A program made the position numbers and the translations under genes. Below the pieces are notes generated by a model. It worked only from the letters and a program-made list of their open reading frames with translations. It searched no databases and was not told the DNA's origin. A stretch of 64,000 bases of DNA from CAYMMX01 sp964391675 (lineage in GTDB: Bacteria > Cyanobacteriota > Vampirovibrionia > Gastranaerophilales > Gastranaerophilaceae). Where the stretch lies: positions 124,001-188,000 of the forward strand of contig CAYMMX010000005.1 in assembly GCA_964391675.1 (NCBI GenBank), given 5' to 3'. Shown in pieces: positions 43,264 to 52,930 of the stretch. Each line of letters starts with the position of its first letter. Within the stretch, counting starts at the first letter, position 1.

Positions 43264-44130
43264 TTATCTCTTGATTTTAAATACCCTCTTAGTATTTTTT
43301 ACAAAAAACCTTGGTATTTCGCCTAATAAATGAATAAAATTAACTATTCTCGCCTGATTTTTACCGTAACATTTTTCAAAAAACATTAATTCACTTTCTT
43401 TAACTATTTTTAGTTTTTGGGGAGATTGTGTAACGGTTGCTCCCCCTAAATGAATTATTTTTGATTCAGGAATAAAAACTCTTTTATAACCTTTTTTATA
43501 CATTCTATAACTTAATTCTGTTTCCTCATAGTACAAGTAAAAATCTTCATCAAACAATCCTATCTCATCTAGAACGGACTTCCTTAAAAACATGTTCGCT
43601 CCTGAAATAAATTCAACTTCTTTTATTTCTTTGGGTTCTGCTCCAAAACTCGGGCTGAATTTTTTTAGATAATATTTTTTAAAAAATTTGTGTAAGTAAA
43701 ATCTTTGAAATAAAACATTCAGAATTGTTGGAAAATTACCATATGAATATCCTATTGTATAATCCTCATTCAATAAATTTCCACCACAACAAGCAACCTC
43801 TTGATTTTCTTTTTTTTCCATAAAATCAAAAAATATTTTTGCTGAATTAGTTAATAAAATAGTATCTATATTTAAAAGAAAAACATATTTACCCTTTGCT
43901 TCCCTAATTCCGATATTATTAGCGGAGCCAAATCCTACATCTTTCGGATTTTTTATTAATTTCACACGGGGAAATTCTTTTTCTATCAAATCACAAGATT
44001 CGTCTTTAGATGCATTATCAACAACAATAATTTCATAATCAACCCCTTGAGTTTTTTCATAAATTGAATTTATACAAGCTATAGCTAATTTTTTACTATT
44101 ATAATTAGAAATAATTATCGATACATCCAT
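43264..44130 (-). CDS. family GT2 glycosyltransferase (rhamnosyltransferase-like)
   Basis: A 288-residue GT-A enzyme: DVSIIISNYNSKKLAIACINSI, VDNASKDES, a metal-binding region around FLLNIDTILL (the DxD position is NID) and FISGANMFLRKSVLDEIGLFDEDFYLYYEE with the catalytic-base region. Resembles dTDP-rhamnosyltransferases. C-terminal tail is basic (VKNTKRVFKIKR), suiting membrane attachment. Four bp from the flippase gene. Donor sugar unknown; no rhamnose synthesis genes in the window. Confidence 0.85.
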   Translation of the reverse strand: MDVSIIISNYNSKKLAIACINSIYEKTQGVDYEIIVVDNASKDESCDLIEKEFPRVKLIKNPKDVGFGSANNIGIREAKGKYVFLLNIDTILLTNSAKIFFDFMEKKENQEVACCGGNLLNEDYTIGYSYGNFPTILNVLFQRFYLHKFFKKYYLKKFSPSFGAEPKEIKEVEFISGANMFLRKSVLDEIGLFDEDFYLYYEETELSYRMYKKGYKRVFIPESKIIHLGGATVTQSPQKLKIVKESELMFFEKCYGKNQARIVNFIHLLGEIPRFFVKNTKRVFKIKR

Positions 44131-44133
44131 TGG

Positions 44134-45414
44134 TTATTCTATTCTCCTCATAAGTTTTTTTGCATAAGTTTTAAAAATTATATAATTTGATATTTGTGCG
44201 ATAAATCCAGCCATTGCTATCACATAAACTCCAAGCTTATATTTAAACATTATTATCATAATTGAAAATAGCACAATAAACAAACTGTTTGATAAAATTG
44301 GAATAATACTTTTTTTTGCAGTAAAAATCGCCAAAATATAAGGTGCCTCCAACAGTACAACCAAATACCATGGACACAACGAAATAAACAATAAATTTAT
44401 ATTTTGTATATCCATAGCTGATAATTTTCCCATAGAAACGATTTTTAACGCAAATGGTAAAACTAAAAAAGTAAAAATCATACCTGCAAACATCAATAAA
44501 AAAGAACCTTTTAAAAATTTTCTTGTATTTTGCTTCATACTTTCCATATCTTTTTCAACCCAACAATTTGTCAGATTAGTTTTTAATATTTTAGAAGAAG
44601 GTCCCATGATTAAAAGCTTAAGAGTATCTATAATTTTTTTTGCGTAATAAAAACAGGAAACTATTCCTGTTGGCATTAGCACAAGAAAATTGTTTAATAT
44701 TATGGGCAAAGTTACATTATAAATGTTATCACTTAGTTTAATTGTAAAACTGTTTTTAAAGAAAGGGATTATTTCTGTATGATAATAAACTAATTTAAAT
44801 GGAATTATATTCCTTGTAATATATAAAGTCCCAAAAATCGCCGCAATTGCCCAACCTATAGTTTGCCCATAAGCAAGATAAATTATATTATGGGAATGGA
44901 AAAAATAAACCATAATTTGAGCTATGACAATAAATAAAGTCGGGAATGTCGCTAATATATAAGGAATAGAATATTTTTGTTCTGCATTGAATAATTTTTC
45001 GTTTAAAGTGTTCACCGGCATAAATAAAGTGCCTAAAAATAATGTTATTGAAATATGATTCAAATAATTTAACCTCAAAACATCAATATTGAATGCAAAT
45101 ACTTTAAATATCAAATACCTAAAAATGTATAAAATTCCGATTGATAAAATCCCAAGAATAGCAGAATATAACAAAGAAACATTGTAGAAGTTTTCTGAAC
45201 TGTCTTTGTTTTTTGCTTTTACATTAATATAAAAAACAAGAAACTGTTCGAAAAAAATCTGCTGCAAAAGTTGAATTGTCGATATTATCGACACTGCAAT
45301 CAAATAAGCATCTACTTGTGCTGAAACTCCAAACGCATTTATTAAAAGTAATGCGTTTATCGCATTTAAAAAAATCTGAAAAAATACTAATATATTATAT
45401 TTAATATTAAACAT
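44134..45414 (-). CDS. MurJ/Wzx-like lipid-linked oligosaccharide flippase
   Basis: A 426-residue membrane protein with about 12 hydrophobic helices of the MOP superfamily (LINAFGVSAQVDAYLIAVSI, FLVLMPTGIVSCFYYAKKIID, LFISLCPWYLVVLLEAPYILAIF). The N-terminal GVSAQVDAYLIA pattern recalls MurJ more than classical Wzx. In this locus it should flip the undecaprenyl-linked repeat unit to the periplasmic side for polymerisation. A one-base stop/start overlap couples it to the upstream Wzy-like gene. Confidence 0.78.
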   Translation of the reverse strand: MFNIKYNILVFFQIFLNAINALLLINAFGVSAQVDAYLIAVSIISTIQLLQQIFFEQFLVFYINVKAKNKDSSENFYNVSLLYSAILGILSIGILYIFRYLIFKVFAFNIDVLRLNYLNHISITLFLGTLFMPVNTLNEKLFNAEQKYSIPYILATFPTLFIVIAQIMVYFFHSHNIIYLAYGQTIGWAIAAIFGTLYITRNIIPFKLVYYHTEIIPFFKNSFTIKLSDNIYNVTLPIILNNFLVLMPTGIVSCFYYAKKIIDTLKLLIMGPSSKILKTNLTNCWVEKDMESMKQNTRKFLKGSFLLMFAGMIFTFLVLPFALKIVSMGKLSAMDIQNINLLFISLCPWYLVVLLEAPYILAIFTAKKSIIPILSNSLFIVLFSIMIIMFKYKLGVYVIAMAGFIAQISNYIIFKTYAKKLMRRIE

Positions 45415-46790
45415 TAAAAATAACTCTCCTTTAACTTTTTAAATACATTTTCTTTTGCCAATACCAACCCAAATAATATAAAGAGCATTACTTTCATATA
45501 TGTTGCATAATAAAATTGTCCTGCAATATCACTTGTAAAAATAGTTATAATTACCAAAAATACCGATAAATTAATCCATTTGTAAAATCCTTCAGTTTTT
45601 TTAAACAAATTTAAAAACTTTTTACCTAATGATATATAAAAACCATAAACAATAAACAACCCAATAATGCCCATTTCTTGTATAGTTAATAAATAATTAT
45701 TATGTGCCAGCATATAAAGGTGTTCTTTTGAGACAATGTTTGTAGGTAGAAGGGGATCAATTAGCTGCCAGTATGAATTTAAGCCGGAGCCAAAAAACAA
45801 ATATTTAACGTTATTTGATAATGCATACAAAGGATAACTCCAAATATCTTGTCTGCCGATAATCGATTCTGTAACTGTGTGCATAAATGCAGTACTTGAA
45901 AGTGCAAGAATAATTATTCCTGTAATACCGATAATTGATACTGTTTTAAATATCGCATCGGATTTGTTTTTTGCGGTTAGGTTATAGTAAATTAAACTTG
46001 CGACTAAAAGGTTTAATACGGGAAGTTTTTCATATCCCATGTATACGGTAAGAAGAAAAATCGTAAAAATAATTTTTCTTTTATGTGCACTGATAAATTT
46101 ATGAAAAGGAAGCATTATAAGTAAAATATCAACGATAAATTCTGATAAGCCACCTGTTCCTCCAATAGTTCCACAGGCCTGCCAAACCATAGTAGACCCT
46201 ATTCCCAAATATCCTAAATATCCTCTGGGTATATAACGATATGCTCCAAATTGCCCTGTCAATGATTGTAATATTCCCAAAACTCCTTGAAATAATCCCG
46301 TAAACAAAAAAACTTTTAATATATTTATTGGGGATATTTGCTTTGTTCTAATTAAATACACAGTTATATAAAACATTAATATAGCTTCAATAAATTTAAA
46401 TGTTGTTAAAAATCCGACAGGAGATAATGATGTTAAGCCTGCATATGTATATAACACGAGCAAAACTATATTCCATTTGTCTATACTTGTTTTTAAGCTT
46501 ATTCGAGGATTTTTGAAAAAAATATTTAATAAAATAGCCATGATACATATCAATATACAAATGTCATTGGCAGAAAAGCTTATCGGTAATATCCTTATAC
46601 GCTCAGGTATCGGAATTGTGAAAACAACCAAATAATAAGATATTCTTGGATTTACCAATAAATAAAGCAAAATCATTGCGCATAACAATGCTATTAATAG
46701 CTTTTGCACCGGGATAAATAAAATTAAACTTCCACAAATTGCCACTATAGTTATTAATAGTTTATCTAAATTTTTATGCTCATTTATCAT
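45414..46790 (-). CDS. Wzy/O-antigen ligase-family polymerase
   Basis: A 458-residue membrane protein with about 11 helices and a large periplasmic loop in the second half (residues about 300-370, ESIIGRQDIWSYPLYALSNN, then HNNYLLTIQEMGIIGLFIVYG), the Wzy_C/O-antigen ligase pattern with its conserved Arg and His. It probably polymerises the repeat units in the periplasm. Overlaps the WecG-type gene as ATGA and the flippase gene by one base. Confidence 0.8.
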   Translation of the reverse strand: MINEHKNLDKLLITIVAICGSLILFIPVQKLLIALLCAMILLYLLVNPRISYYLVVFTIPIPERIRILPISFSANDICILICIMAILLNIFFKNPRISLKTSIDKWNIVLLVLYTYAGLTSLSPVGFLTTFKFIEAILMFYITVYLIRTKQISPINILKVFLFTGLFQGVLGILQSLTGQFGAYRYIPRGYLGYLGIGSTMVWQACGTIGGTGGLSEFIVDILLIMLPFHKFISAHKRKIIFTIFLLTVYMGYEKLPVLNLLVASLIYYNLTAKNKSDAIFKTVSIIGITGIIILALSSTAFMHTVTESIIGRQDIWSYPLYALSNNVKYLFFGSGLNSYWQLIDPLLPTNIVSKEHLYMLAHNNYLLTIQEMGIIGLFIVYGFYISLGKKFLNLFKKTEGFYKWINLSVFLVIITIFTSDIAGQFYYATYMKVMLFILFGLVLAKENVFKKLKESYF

Positions 46791-47560
46791 TGTTGTGTGC
46801 TCTTACCTTTAATTTTTTGTTTCAAAAATTCTTTTAAAAGCATAATTGCAAAAATGCTGTTTGTGACAAAATACCGTTTCCACATTCTTTTAGGTTCCTG
46901 AATTAATCTAAAAATCCATTCAGAATGGATTTTTTGTATCCATTGAGGCGCTCTTTTAACTTTCCCTGCAACAACATCAAAACTTCCTCCAACACCCATG
47001 GTAAAAGGGATTCCTATTTTTTGACTGTATTTATTTAAGAAAAATTCTTTTTTGGGAGAACCCATAGCCACAAAAAGGATATCCGCATCTGATGCCTCGA
47101 TTTCAGCTGCTACGTTTTCTTCATCTGCATCTTCGTAATATCCGTTACGAAAGCCTGCGATACAAAGCGTTGGGTACTTTTCTGCATAAATTTTTACAAC
47201 GCTGCTTACTATTTCTTCTTTTGCCCCGAAAAAGTAAACCTTATACCCTTTTTGTGAAGAAAATTCTATAAGTTTTTCCATCAAATCTATACCTGTAACT
47301 CTTTGCGGAATATTAATCCCCAAAAACTTTGCTCCAAGAATTACGCCTGCTCCATCGACATTTATCAAAGGACAAGAATTTATTATATTTTTTAAGTTTT
47401 CATCACTTTGGGCATAAACAAGTTTTGCGACATTTACAACAACATGTTGAACTACTTGCTTTTCTTCTATAAATTTTTCTATACGTTTTAATGTTTCTTC
47501 TACTGTTAAAATATCAAGATTAATTCCAAAAAAATTAATTCTTTTTTGATTATTTTCCAT
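46787..47560 (-). CDS. WecG/TagA/CpsF family glycosyltransferase
   Basis: A 257-residue GT26 enzyme: INFFGINLDILTVEETLKRI, INVDGAGVILGAKFLGINIPQRVTGIDLM (the catalytic Asp region), GYKVYFFGAKEEIV, and VAMGSPKKEFFLNKYSQKI. Members add ManNAc or ManNAcA to lipid-linked GlcNAc, which fits the nearby dehydrogenase. The C-terminal basic/hydrophobic tail (KRMWKRYFVTNSIFAIMLLKEFLKQK) is the membrane-association part. It is ten bp downstream of the Wzc-like gene. Confidence 0.9.
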   Translation of the reverse strand: MENNQKRINFFGINLDILTVEETLKRIEKFIEEKQVVQHVVVNVAKLVYAQSDENLKNIINSCPLINVDGAGVILGAKFLGINIPQRVTGIDLMEKLIEFSSQKGYKVYFFGAKEEIVSSVVKIYAEKYPTLCIAGFRNGYYEDADEENVAAEIEASDADILFVAMGSPKKEFFLNKYSQKIGIPFTMGVGGSFDVVAGKVKRAPQWIQKIHSEWIFRLIQEPKRMWKRYFVTNSIFAIMLLKEFLKQKIKGKSTQQ

Positions 47561-47569
47561 TGTGCCTCT

Positions 47570-49729
47570 TTAAATAAATGAATCAGTATTTTGCTCATTA
47601 AGCATTTTGTTTTCTTGAAAACGCAAATACTTTTCATATTCTCGTTCTAATCTTGAACTTGCTTCTCTTACGATTGTTCCTATGAAAGGAATACTTGCAT
47701 TTTTTAATGATTTTGTAATATTTTTAATTACCGAATATGTAATTGTTTTGTTGACAAACAAAACAACACCATCTGCAAGTTTTGAGATAATCAAGAATTC
47801 AGGGGTTATGTGTGCTGCTCCTGTATCAATTAACACCCAATTGAATTTGTTTTTCAATGTTTTAATAATTTCCTCAAATGCACTTGTTCCAAAAAATTCG
47901 TAAGGTTCAAATACTATCTCTTTGTTGCCTAAGTGAAATATATCCTTATTGTCGGCTACTAATACATTCTCAATTTCTTTTGGTATGATTGTTTCACCTT
48001 GCTGAAGTTTATTTTCAAAATTAACAATTAAATCGGACAAATTAATTTTAACTTTGTCTTGAATATCAGCGTCTTTGAACATCGTAGGAATCCTAAAGTC
48101 ACTATCAATAATAACGACTGAATGTCCCAGTTTTTTTAATCTTGTCGCCAGATAATATAAAACAGTAGATTGTGGTTTTTGCAAAGATGATGAAGTAAAA
48201 GTTAGAACTTTCGTTTTATTTTTAAAACACTTTATCATTAAATTGGAAACAATATTATCATAAGCAACGCCATGAACAAACTGCATCTGTTCATCAGGAA
48301 AATAATTTTCAAGCCATGGGATAGTCCCTATGACAGAAGCTCCGGTTATTTCTTCAATAGCTTCAACATCATCGCAAACATCTTCAATAAGCGTTTTTAT
48401 AATAGATACGCTTAAACCTGTAAATAAACCAAATATAACAGCTATAAGTAAAACCTGAATTCTTGAAGGAAAAGATTGTCCAAGGGGAAGACTTGGTGCG
48501 TCAACAACAATTACATTACTAACACCTTCGGCTTCTTTTATTTTTGCTTCTATTTGTTTTTCTTTAAGCTGGTCATAAGCAGAACTTAAGGCCTTTTCTT
48601 CTTGTTCTAAAGTATCAAGCATAAACTTTTTTTCAGGCATTTCTGATTGGATTTTATTTATTTTTTTTATACTGTTTTTTATTGCTTTTTCTTCAGCTTG
48701 ATACCCCATTAATTCAGTTTGTTTGTCAACCAAAGATTTTACTAAATCTTCTCTTACAGGATCAAAAATATTAATCTTTTGACTTTTTGCATAATTTCCG
48801 ATACTTAAAGTAATTTGATTTTTAATTTGCTTATTAATAGTATTTATTTTGTTTTTTTGTGCGACCATTTTCGGATTAGTGTCAGCTAATTTTGTTGAAT
48901 CAAACTCATATTCTTGAACAGCAGTATTTAAATCTTGTCGCAATTGTTCAAGTAATTTGTTTCCTGAACCTAATGCAACGGCATTTAGTGCTGTTTTTGA
49001 GTTTAAAGATAACTGTTTTTCAAGGGATTTTATTGATGATTGGTTATTTTTAATTTGTGCATTTACCTCTTCCATTTTTGATGACATGTTAATCCCTTGA
49101 TCAACTAATTTCATAGATTCTTCTGAAAGATCAATTGCTAAGGTTTCTTTTTTATATTCTTTAATTTGACTACGAATTTCATATAATTTTTCGTTAATTT
49201 CATCAAGCTTTAAATCAATATATTCTCTTCTTGATTTACTAATTTTATTATTTATCGAAAGATTTATATTGTCGTATTCTTCTAAAACAACATTTAAAGT
49301 TTCTTGTGCTAATTCAGGAGTTTTCTCTTTTAGAGAAATAGTTAAGATATCAGTGTTTATTTTGTTTTTTACTTCAATTTTTATATCGTTAGGGCTAGCT
49401 TTTTCACCTTTTGTCAACTTATGTTCTGCAATAATTTTTTTTAATTTATCTGATTTTAAAATCTCAATTTGAGTCAATAAAGGATTACCGGCGGAAGTTA
49501 AAGACGACAATTGGCTTTGTCTATCCAAATCCGTAACAAATTCTTTAGTTTCCAAATCTTTTATCCAAACCTGAGCAACAGACTCATATAAAGGCTTGTG
49601 GAATAAAATTAAATAAACAATGCTCCAAAAAAGAAGAACAATTACAATAGAGCGGATTAATTTGATATCTCTTTGAAAATTCCTGATGTATCTGTTTTTA
49701 TTTAAATTTGCTAATAAATCAATGTTCAT
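47570..49729 (-). CDS. Wzc-like polysaccharide co-polymerase with degenerate ATPase site
   Basis: A 719-residue inner-membrane protein: Wzz domain (IVIVLLFWSIVYLILFHKP membrane helix near residue 30, then KNKINTDILTISL), long coiled coil (residues about 160-400), second membrane helix near residue 425, then a BY-kinase-like domain. Walker A prime (VVIIDSDFRIP) and Walker B (WVLIDTGA) are recognisable, but the Walker A reads SSSLQKPQSTVLYYL near residue 510 instead of PGEGKST. There is no C-terminal tyrosine cluster. It should set chain length and link to Wza, but ATP-dependent kinase activity looks lost. 10 bp from wza. Confidence 0.85.
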   Translation of the reverse strand: MNIDLLANLNKNRYIRNFQRDIKLIRSIVIVLLFWSIVYLILFHKPLYESVAQVWIKDLETKEFVTDLDRQSQLSSLTSAGNPLLTQIEILKSDKLKKIIAEHKLTKGEKASPNDIKIEVKNKINTDILTISLKEKTPELAQETLNVVLEEYDNINLSINNKISKSRREYIDLKLDEINEKLYEIRSQIKEYKKETLAIDLSEESMKLVDQGINMSSKMEEVNAQIKNNQSSIKSLEKQLSLNSKTALNAVALGSGNKLLEQLRQDLNTAVQEYEFDSTKLADTNPKMVAQKNKINTINKQIKNQITLSIGNYAKSQKINIFDPVREDLVKSLVDKQTELMGYQAEEKAIKNSIKKINKIQSEMPEKKFMLDTLEQEEKALSSAYDQLKEKQIEAKIKEAEGVSNVIVVDAPSLPLGQSFPSRIQVLLIAVIFGLFTGLSVSIIKTLIEDVCDDVEAIEEITGASVIGTIPWLENYFPDEQMQFVHGVAYDNIVSNLMIKCFKNKTKVLTFTSSSLQKPQSTVLYYLATRLKKLGHSVVIIDSDFRIPTMFKDADIQDKVKINLSDLIVNFENKLQQGETIIPKEIENVLVADNKDIFHLGNKEIVFEPYEFFGTSAFEEIIKTLKNKFNWVLIDTGAAHITPEFLIISKLADGVVLFVNKTITYSVIKNITKSLKNASIPFIGTIVREASSRLEREYEKYLRFQENKMLNEQNTDSFI

Positions 49730-49739
49730 AATTATTTTT

Positions 49740-50915
49740 TCATTTTCCTATTACTTGGTATCGTTTAGGATCAAACATAAGTGCCCAATTGTTATATGTA
49801 TTTGCGATTCCGTTTGCCGGAGTGACAAATTTATTTATAGCATCAAAAGCTTTCCCCGCAAGAGGTCTTGCTTTTTCAGGAACATATACAATATCGTTTG
49901 GCATAACAACAATATCATTACTCATAGGGTTAACAACTTTTGTGACTAATTTTCCTGAAGCATCTGCCCTGCTTACATAAACTTTTTTAGGTGCGTAAGC
50001 AGCGTCTGTAAGGTATCCACCGGCAGCCATAATTGCCGAATTGAGGGTTATTGAAGCGGAGCTATCCAACTTTACCAATCCTGGTCTTGTTACATAACCA
50101 AAAACCTTTACAGGGACATATTTAGGTGAAAAAGTTGAGGTTGCATATTTAATATATTTTTCTTCGCTTACCGCCAAAGGAGTTGGAAGTTTTGGTACAT
50201 TAACCGTATCACCTGCCATTAAATAAACATCCTGTCCAGTTTTACCATCAAGAATTTCTAATAAATTAACTTCAAATGACGAGTTATTTAAAGAATTTGT
50301 AATTTGCACATGCTCAATATCCGCATCAAATTTAACTCCTCCTGCTGCTATTAATAAATTTGAAAGCAGGGGAGATTTTCTTTCAACTTGAAGTAAGGAT
50401 AAATCAGCAGTAACAAACCCTTGATGTGTTGAAGTATCAGAATTAAGCTCATACCCCCCGGGATTTAAAACTGCACCTGTAATATAAGTTACAAATGGTC
50501 TTAATTGATCAAGTCTTATTGTTACTATTGGATTTTTTAAATAAAATTTGTATTTATTGATTAAAAGGTTATTCAAATCTTCAACGCTTCTGCCCGCGAC
50601 TTTAACAGATCCCAGAGGCATTATAACGATATTTCCATCAGGCTGAACTCTGATTTTTTCTTGATTAAATTCCTCTGAATCATATACAAATATGCTTAAA
50701 ATATCATTTGGACCAAGAATATAATCTCTAGCGTGTTCATTTGAATTAAATTCCAATCTTGATTTTATAGTGTGTATATTAACTGTATTTATTTCTTCAG
50801 CAAATGAATAATTGATAAAATTCAGTATTATTAGAGACAAAACAATAATAAGTTTTGTAAAAAAGAATGCGGCATTTTTCTTGCACACGCAATAACTATC
50901 CCTATTCTCAACCAT
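49740..50915 (-). CDS. Wza-type polysaccharide export outer-membrane protein
   Basis: A 391-residue exported protein: hydrophobic signal segment (residues 19-38, FFTKLIIVLSLIILNFINYSFA, without lipobox Cys), Poly_export domain (ARDYILGPNDILSIFVYD, RVQPDGNIVIMPLGSVKVAGRSVEDL) and SLBB-type domains (VTYITGAVLNPGGYEL, VFGYVTRPGLVKL, NDIVYVPEKARPLAGKA). First gene of the long minus-strand polysaccharide operon; its upstream gap of 241 bp to the divergent MerR-like gene should hold both promoters. The missing lipobox means it is not a classical Wza lipoprotein. Confidence 0.87.
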   Translation of the reverse strand: MVENRDSYCVCKKNAAFFFTKLIIVLSLIILNFINYSFAEEINTVNIHTIKSRLEFNSNEHARDYILGPNDILSIFVYDSEEFNQEKIRVQPDGNIVIMPLGSVKVAGRSVEDLNNLLINKYKFYLKNPIVTIRLDQLRPFVTYITGAVLNPGGYELNSDTSTHQGFVTADLSLLQVERKSPLLSNLLIAAGGVKFDADIEHVQITNSLNNSSFEVNLLEILDGKTGQDVYLMAGDTVNVPKLPTPLAVSEEKYIKYATSTFSPKYVPVKVFGYVTRPGLVKLDSSASITLNSAIMAAGGYLTDAAYAPKKVYVSRADASGKLVTKVVNPMSNDIVVMPNDIVYVPEKARPLAGKAFDAINKFVTPANGIANTYNNWALMFDPKRYQVIGK

Positions 50916-51156
50916 ACTTCTTTTATATATCCCTAAAAATTATTGTAAATCGTTATAATACTATTCTATTGCAAAAATATAAATTATCAAAAAGAGTCAC
51001 AAAATAATACTAAAATGTAAAGTATTATTAAATTGCTTTTAGCAAATGTATCAGGGTATTTGATTATCTCAGTCTTTATATTTATAACAAAAGATTTATT
51101 AATTGATTATTTTGACATAGAATAGACTTAATGTTACTAAAAAATAAAATTTGCAG

Positions 51157-51810
51157 ATGAAAAAATTATTATACGACACAGAAACCTTAACAACGTTATT
51201 GGATATTTCCTCAGAGGTTTTGGGATCTTGGGAGAAGACTTTTGGTATAAAATCAAAAATTAACGGGATAAACACAAAAGAATATTCAGATGAGGCTGTA
51301 AATTTTTTAAAAAAAGTTAAATTATTAACACTTAATGATTTCGACTTAGATGCGATAAAGCAGTTATTGTCGTTGGATATAGAAGCACTAAATGAGAATT
51401 CTGCACAAGAAGATGCTAAAATTATTGACAGTGTAGAAGATTTAGAATACAGCGAAAAAATAAAAACGGATAATTTAAATATTTTAGAAGATACAATAGA
51501 TAAAAAAGTTGCGAGTTCTGACATGATGCTTTTATTTAGGACTATCCTTGAAGAATTAAAAAAATATACTGAGAGAACAATCGAAGCTGAAAAAAAAATA
51601 TATTTGCTTGAGGATCATGAAAACAGAATAAAAAATGACTATTGCGAAGTTTGTTCGGAGTTAAGACGTGTAAAGTTACAACTTGATGACAAAGAACAAA
51701 AATTAAGAGACTATGACGAACAAAAAAAACGTTTAAATTTACTTGAAGTTCAGTTAAAAATTATGCAAATAGAAAAGAGTAAGAAAAAATTCTGGGAATT
51801 TTGGAAGTAA
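51157..51810 (+). CDS. MerR-like regulator with C-terminal coiled coil
   Basis: A 217-residue protein: residues about 5-60 resemble a MerR-type winged helix (LYDTETLTTLLDISSEVLGSWEK and TKEYSDEAVNFLKKVKLL), then an acidic middle, then a long coiled coil (LKKYTERTIEAEKKIYLLEDH to QLDDKEQKLRDYDEQKKRL) and a basic aromatic tail KKKFWEFWK. No metal-binding Cys of classical MerR. Divergent from wza, so it may regulate the polysaccharide operon (inference). The ATG at 51157 is used; a TTG two codons earlier is possible. Ribosome site weak. Confidence 0.6.
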   Translation: MKKLLYDTETLTTLLDISSEVLGSWEKTFGIKSKINGINTKEYSDEAVNFLKKVKLLTLNDFDLDAIKQLLSLDIEALNENSAQEDAKIIDSVEDLEYSEKIKTDNLNILEDTIDKKVASSDMMLLFRTILEELKKYTERTIEAEKKIYLLEDHENRIKNDYCEVCSELRRVKLQLDDKEQKLRDYDEQKKRLNLLEVQLKIMQIEKSKKKFWEFWK

Positions 51811-51842
51811 TTATAAATTTACCAATATTTTTTGTTTTAAAT

Positions 51843-51929
51843 CGGAGAAGGGGGGATTCGAACCCCCGGTGAAGTTGCCCCCACACAAACTTTCCAAGTT
51901 TGCACCTTAAGCCGCTCGGACACCTCTCC
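51843..51929 (-). tRNA. tRNA-Ser (anticodon GGA)
   Basis: Reverse strand: acceptor GGAGAGG (51923-51929) pairs with CTTCTCC (one G-U), D-arm with GAGCGGCTTAAGG, anticodon stem CAAAC/GTTTG around TTGGAAA (anticodon GGA), long variable arm as expected for serine, and T-arm GGGGG-TTCGAAT-CCCCC. Discriminator G at 51843; CCA is not encoded. Confidence 0.95.
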
Positions 51930-52006
51930 TTAACTTTCTAATTTTACCATGAAATATTTTTATGTATAATAAATAGAAATGTATATAAAAAAGAAAAGAG
52001 GCAATA

Positions 52007-52927
52007 GTGTTATTAATTGGTGAAAATATACATGTTATTTCTAAAACTATTCAGTCTGCACTTATAAATAAAGATGAAAAATTTATTCTTGACCTAATAG
52101 TAAAACAAAACCATATGGATTATATTGATTTGAATGTAGGTCCGGCAAAAGGTAAATTAGAAGGAATTCTTCCCTGGCTTTGTAGTTTAGTTGAAAACAA
52201 TACAAATTTAAAAATTTCTTTTGATTCGAGAAATACAGAGGAAATAAAGCGTGGACTAGAAAAAAGTAAAGAACCCCAGTTATGTCTAATTAACAGTACT
52301 TCTGCAGATGAAGATAGAGTGGAAGTTATTACGGATTTAGCTGCAGAATTTAATGCAAGCATGATTGCTTTAACTATGAATAGAGAGCTTGGGATTCCTA
52401 AATCGGCCGATGAAAGATTAGCTTTAGCTTTTGAAGTATTTGAAAAATGTCAGGAAAAAGAAATCGATAATGCTAGAATATTTTTCGACCCTTTAATATT
52501 ACCGGTATGCGTTGATCAGTCTCAATCTCAGGAAGCGTTAAACACTATACAAATGATTAAACAAAGTTTTGACCCTCAAGTAATGACAACGGTAGGGCTT
52601 TCAAATATTTCTAACGGTTCTCCTTTAGAAATCAGACCATTATTAAATAGAGTTTTTGCAGCACTTGCTTTTGGTGCAGGACTTGATAGCGCAATTGTCG
52701 ATGCTTTTGATACAGAACTTATTAACATGATTAAACTTCTCAAAACCCACAATCCGAAAAATGATTTGGATGAACTTTATATAAATCTTTCAAATATGAT
52801 AAGAGATTTCTCCGAACTCGAAGAAATCCCTTTTGATAATAGTGACCATAAACAGGTCGAAGTTATTAAAACTGCAAGAATTTTACTAAATAAAGATGTA
52901 TATACACACAGTTTTAAACAAATCTAA
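52007..52927 (+). CDS. AcsE-like methyltetrahydrofolate:corrinoid methyltransferase
   Basis: A 306-residue TIM-barrel protein of the pterin-binding superfamily. It matches AcsE-type methyltransferases, which move a methyl group from methyl-tetrahydrofolate to a corrinoid protein in the Wood-Ljungdahl pathway. The substrate-binding Asp residues appear in YIDLNVGPAKG, ISFDSRN and FFDPLILPV, and the Asn in GLSNISNGSP. It has a GTG start at 52007 with AGAGG upstream. No corrinoid protein, CO dehydrogenase or other pathway gene is in the window, so its partner is unknown. A dihydropteroate synthase is less likely because length and motifs fit AcsE better. Confidence 0.75.
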   Translation: MLLIGENIHVISKTIQSALINKDEKFILDLIVKQNHMDYIDLNVGPAKGKLEGILPWLCSLVENNTNLKISFDSRNTEEIKRGLEKSKEPQLCLINSTSADEDRVEVITDLAAEFNASMIALTMNRELGIPKSADERLALAFEVFEKCQEKEIDNARIFFDPLILPVCVDQSQSQEALNTIQMIKQSFDPQVMTTVGLSNISNGSPLEIRPLLNRVFAALAFGAGLDSAIVDAFDTELINMIKLLKTHNPKNDLDELYINLSNMIRDFSELEEIPFDNSDHKQVEVIKTARILLNKDVYTHSFKQI

Positions 52928-52930
52928 TTA

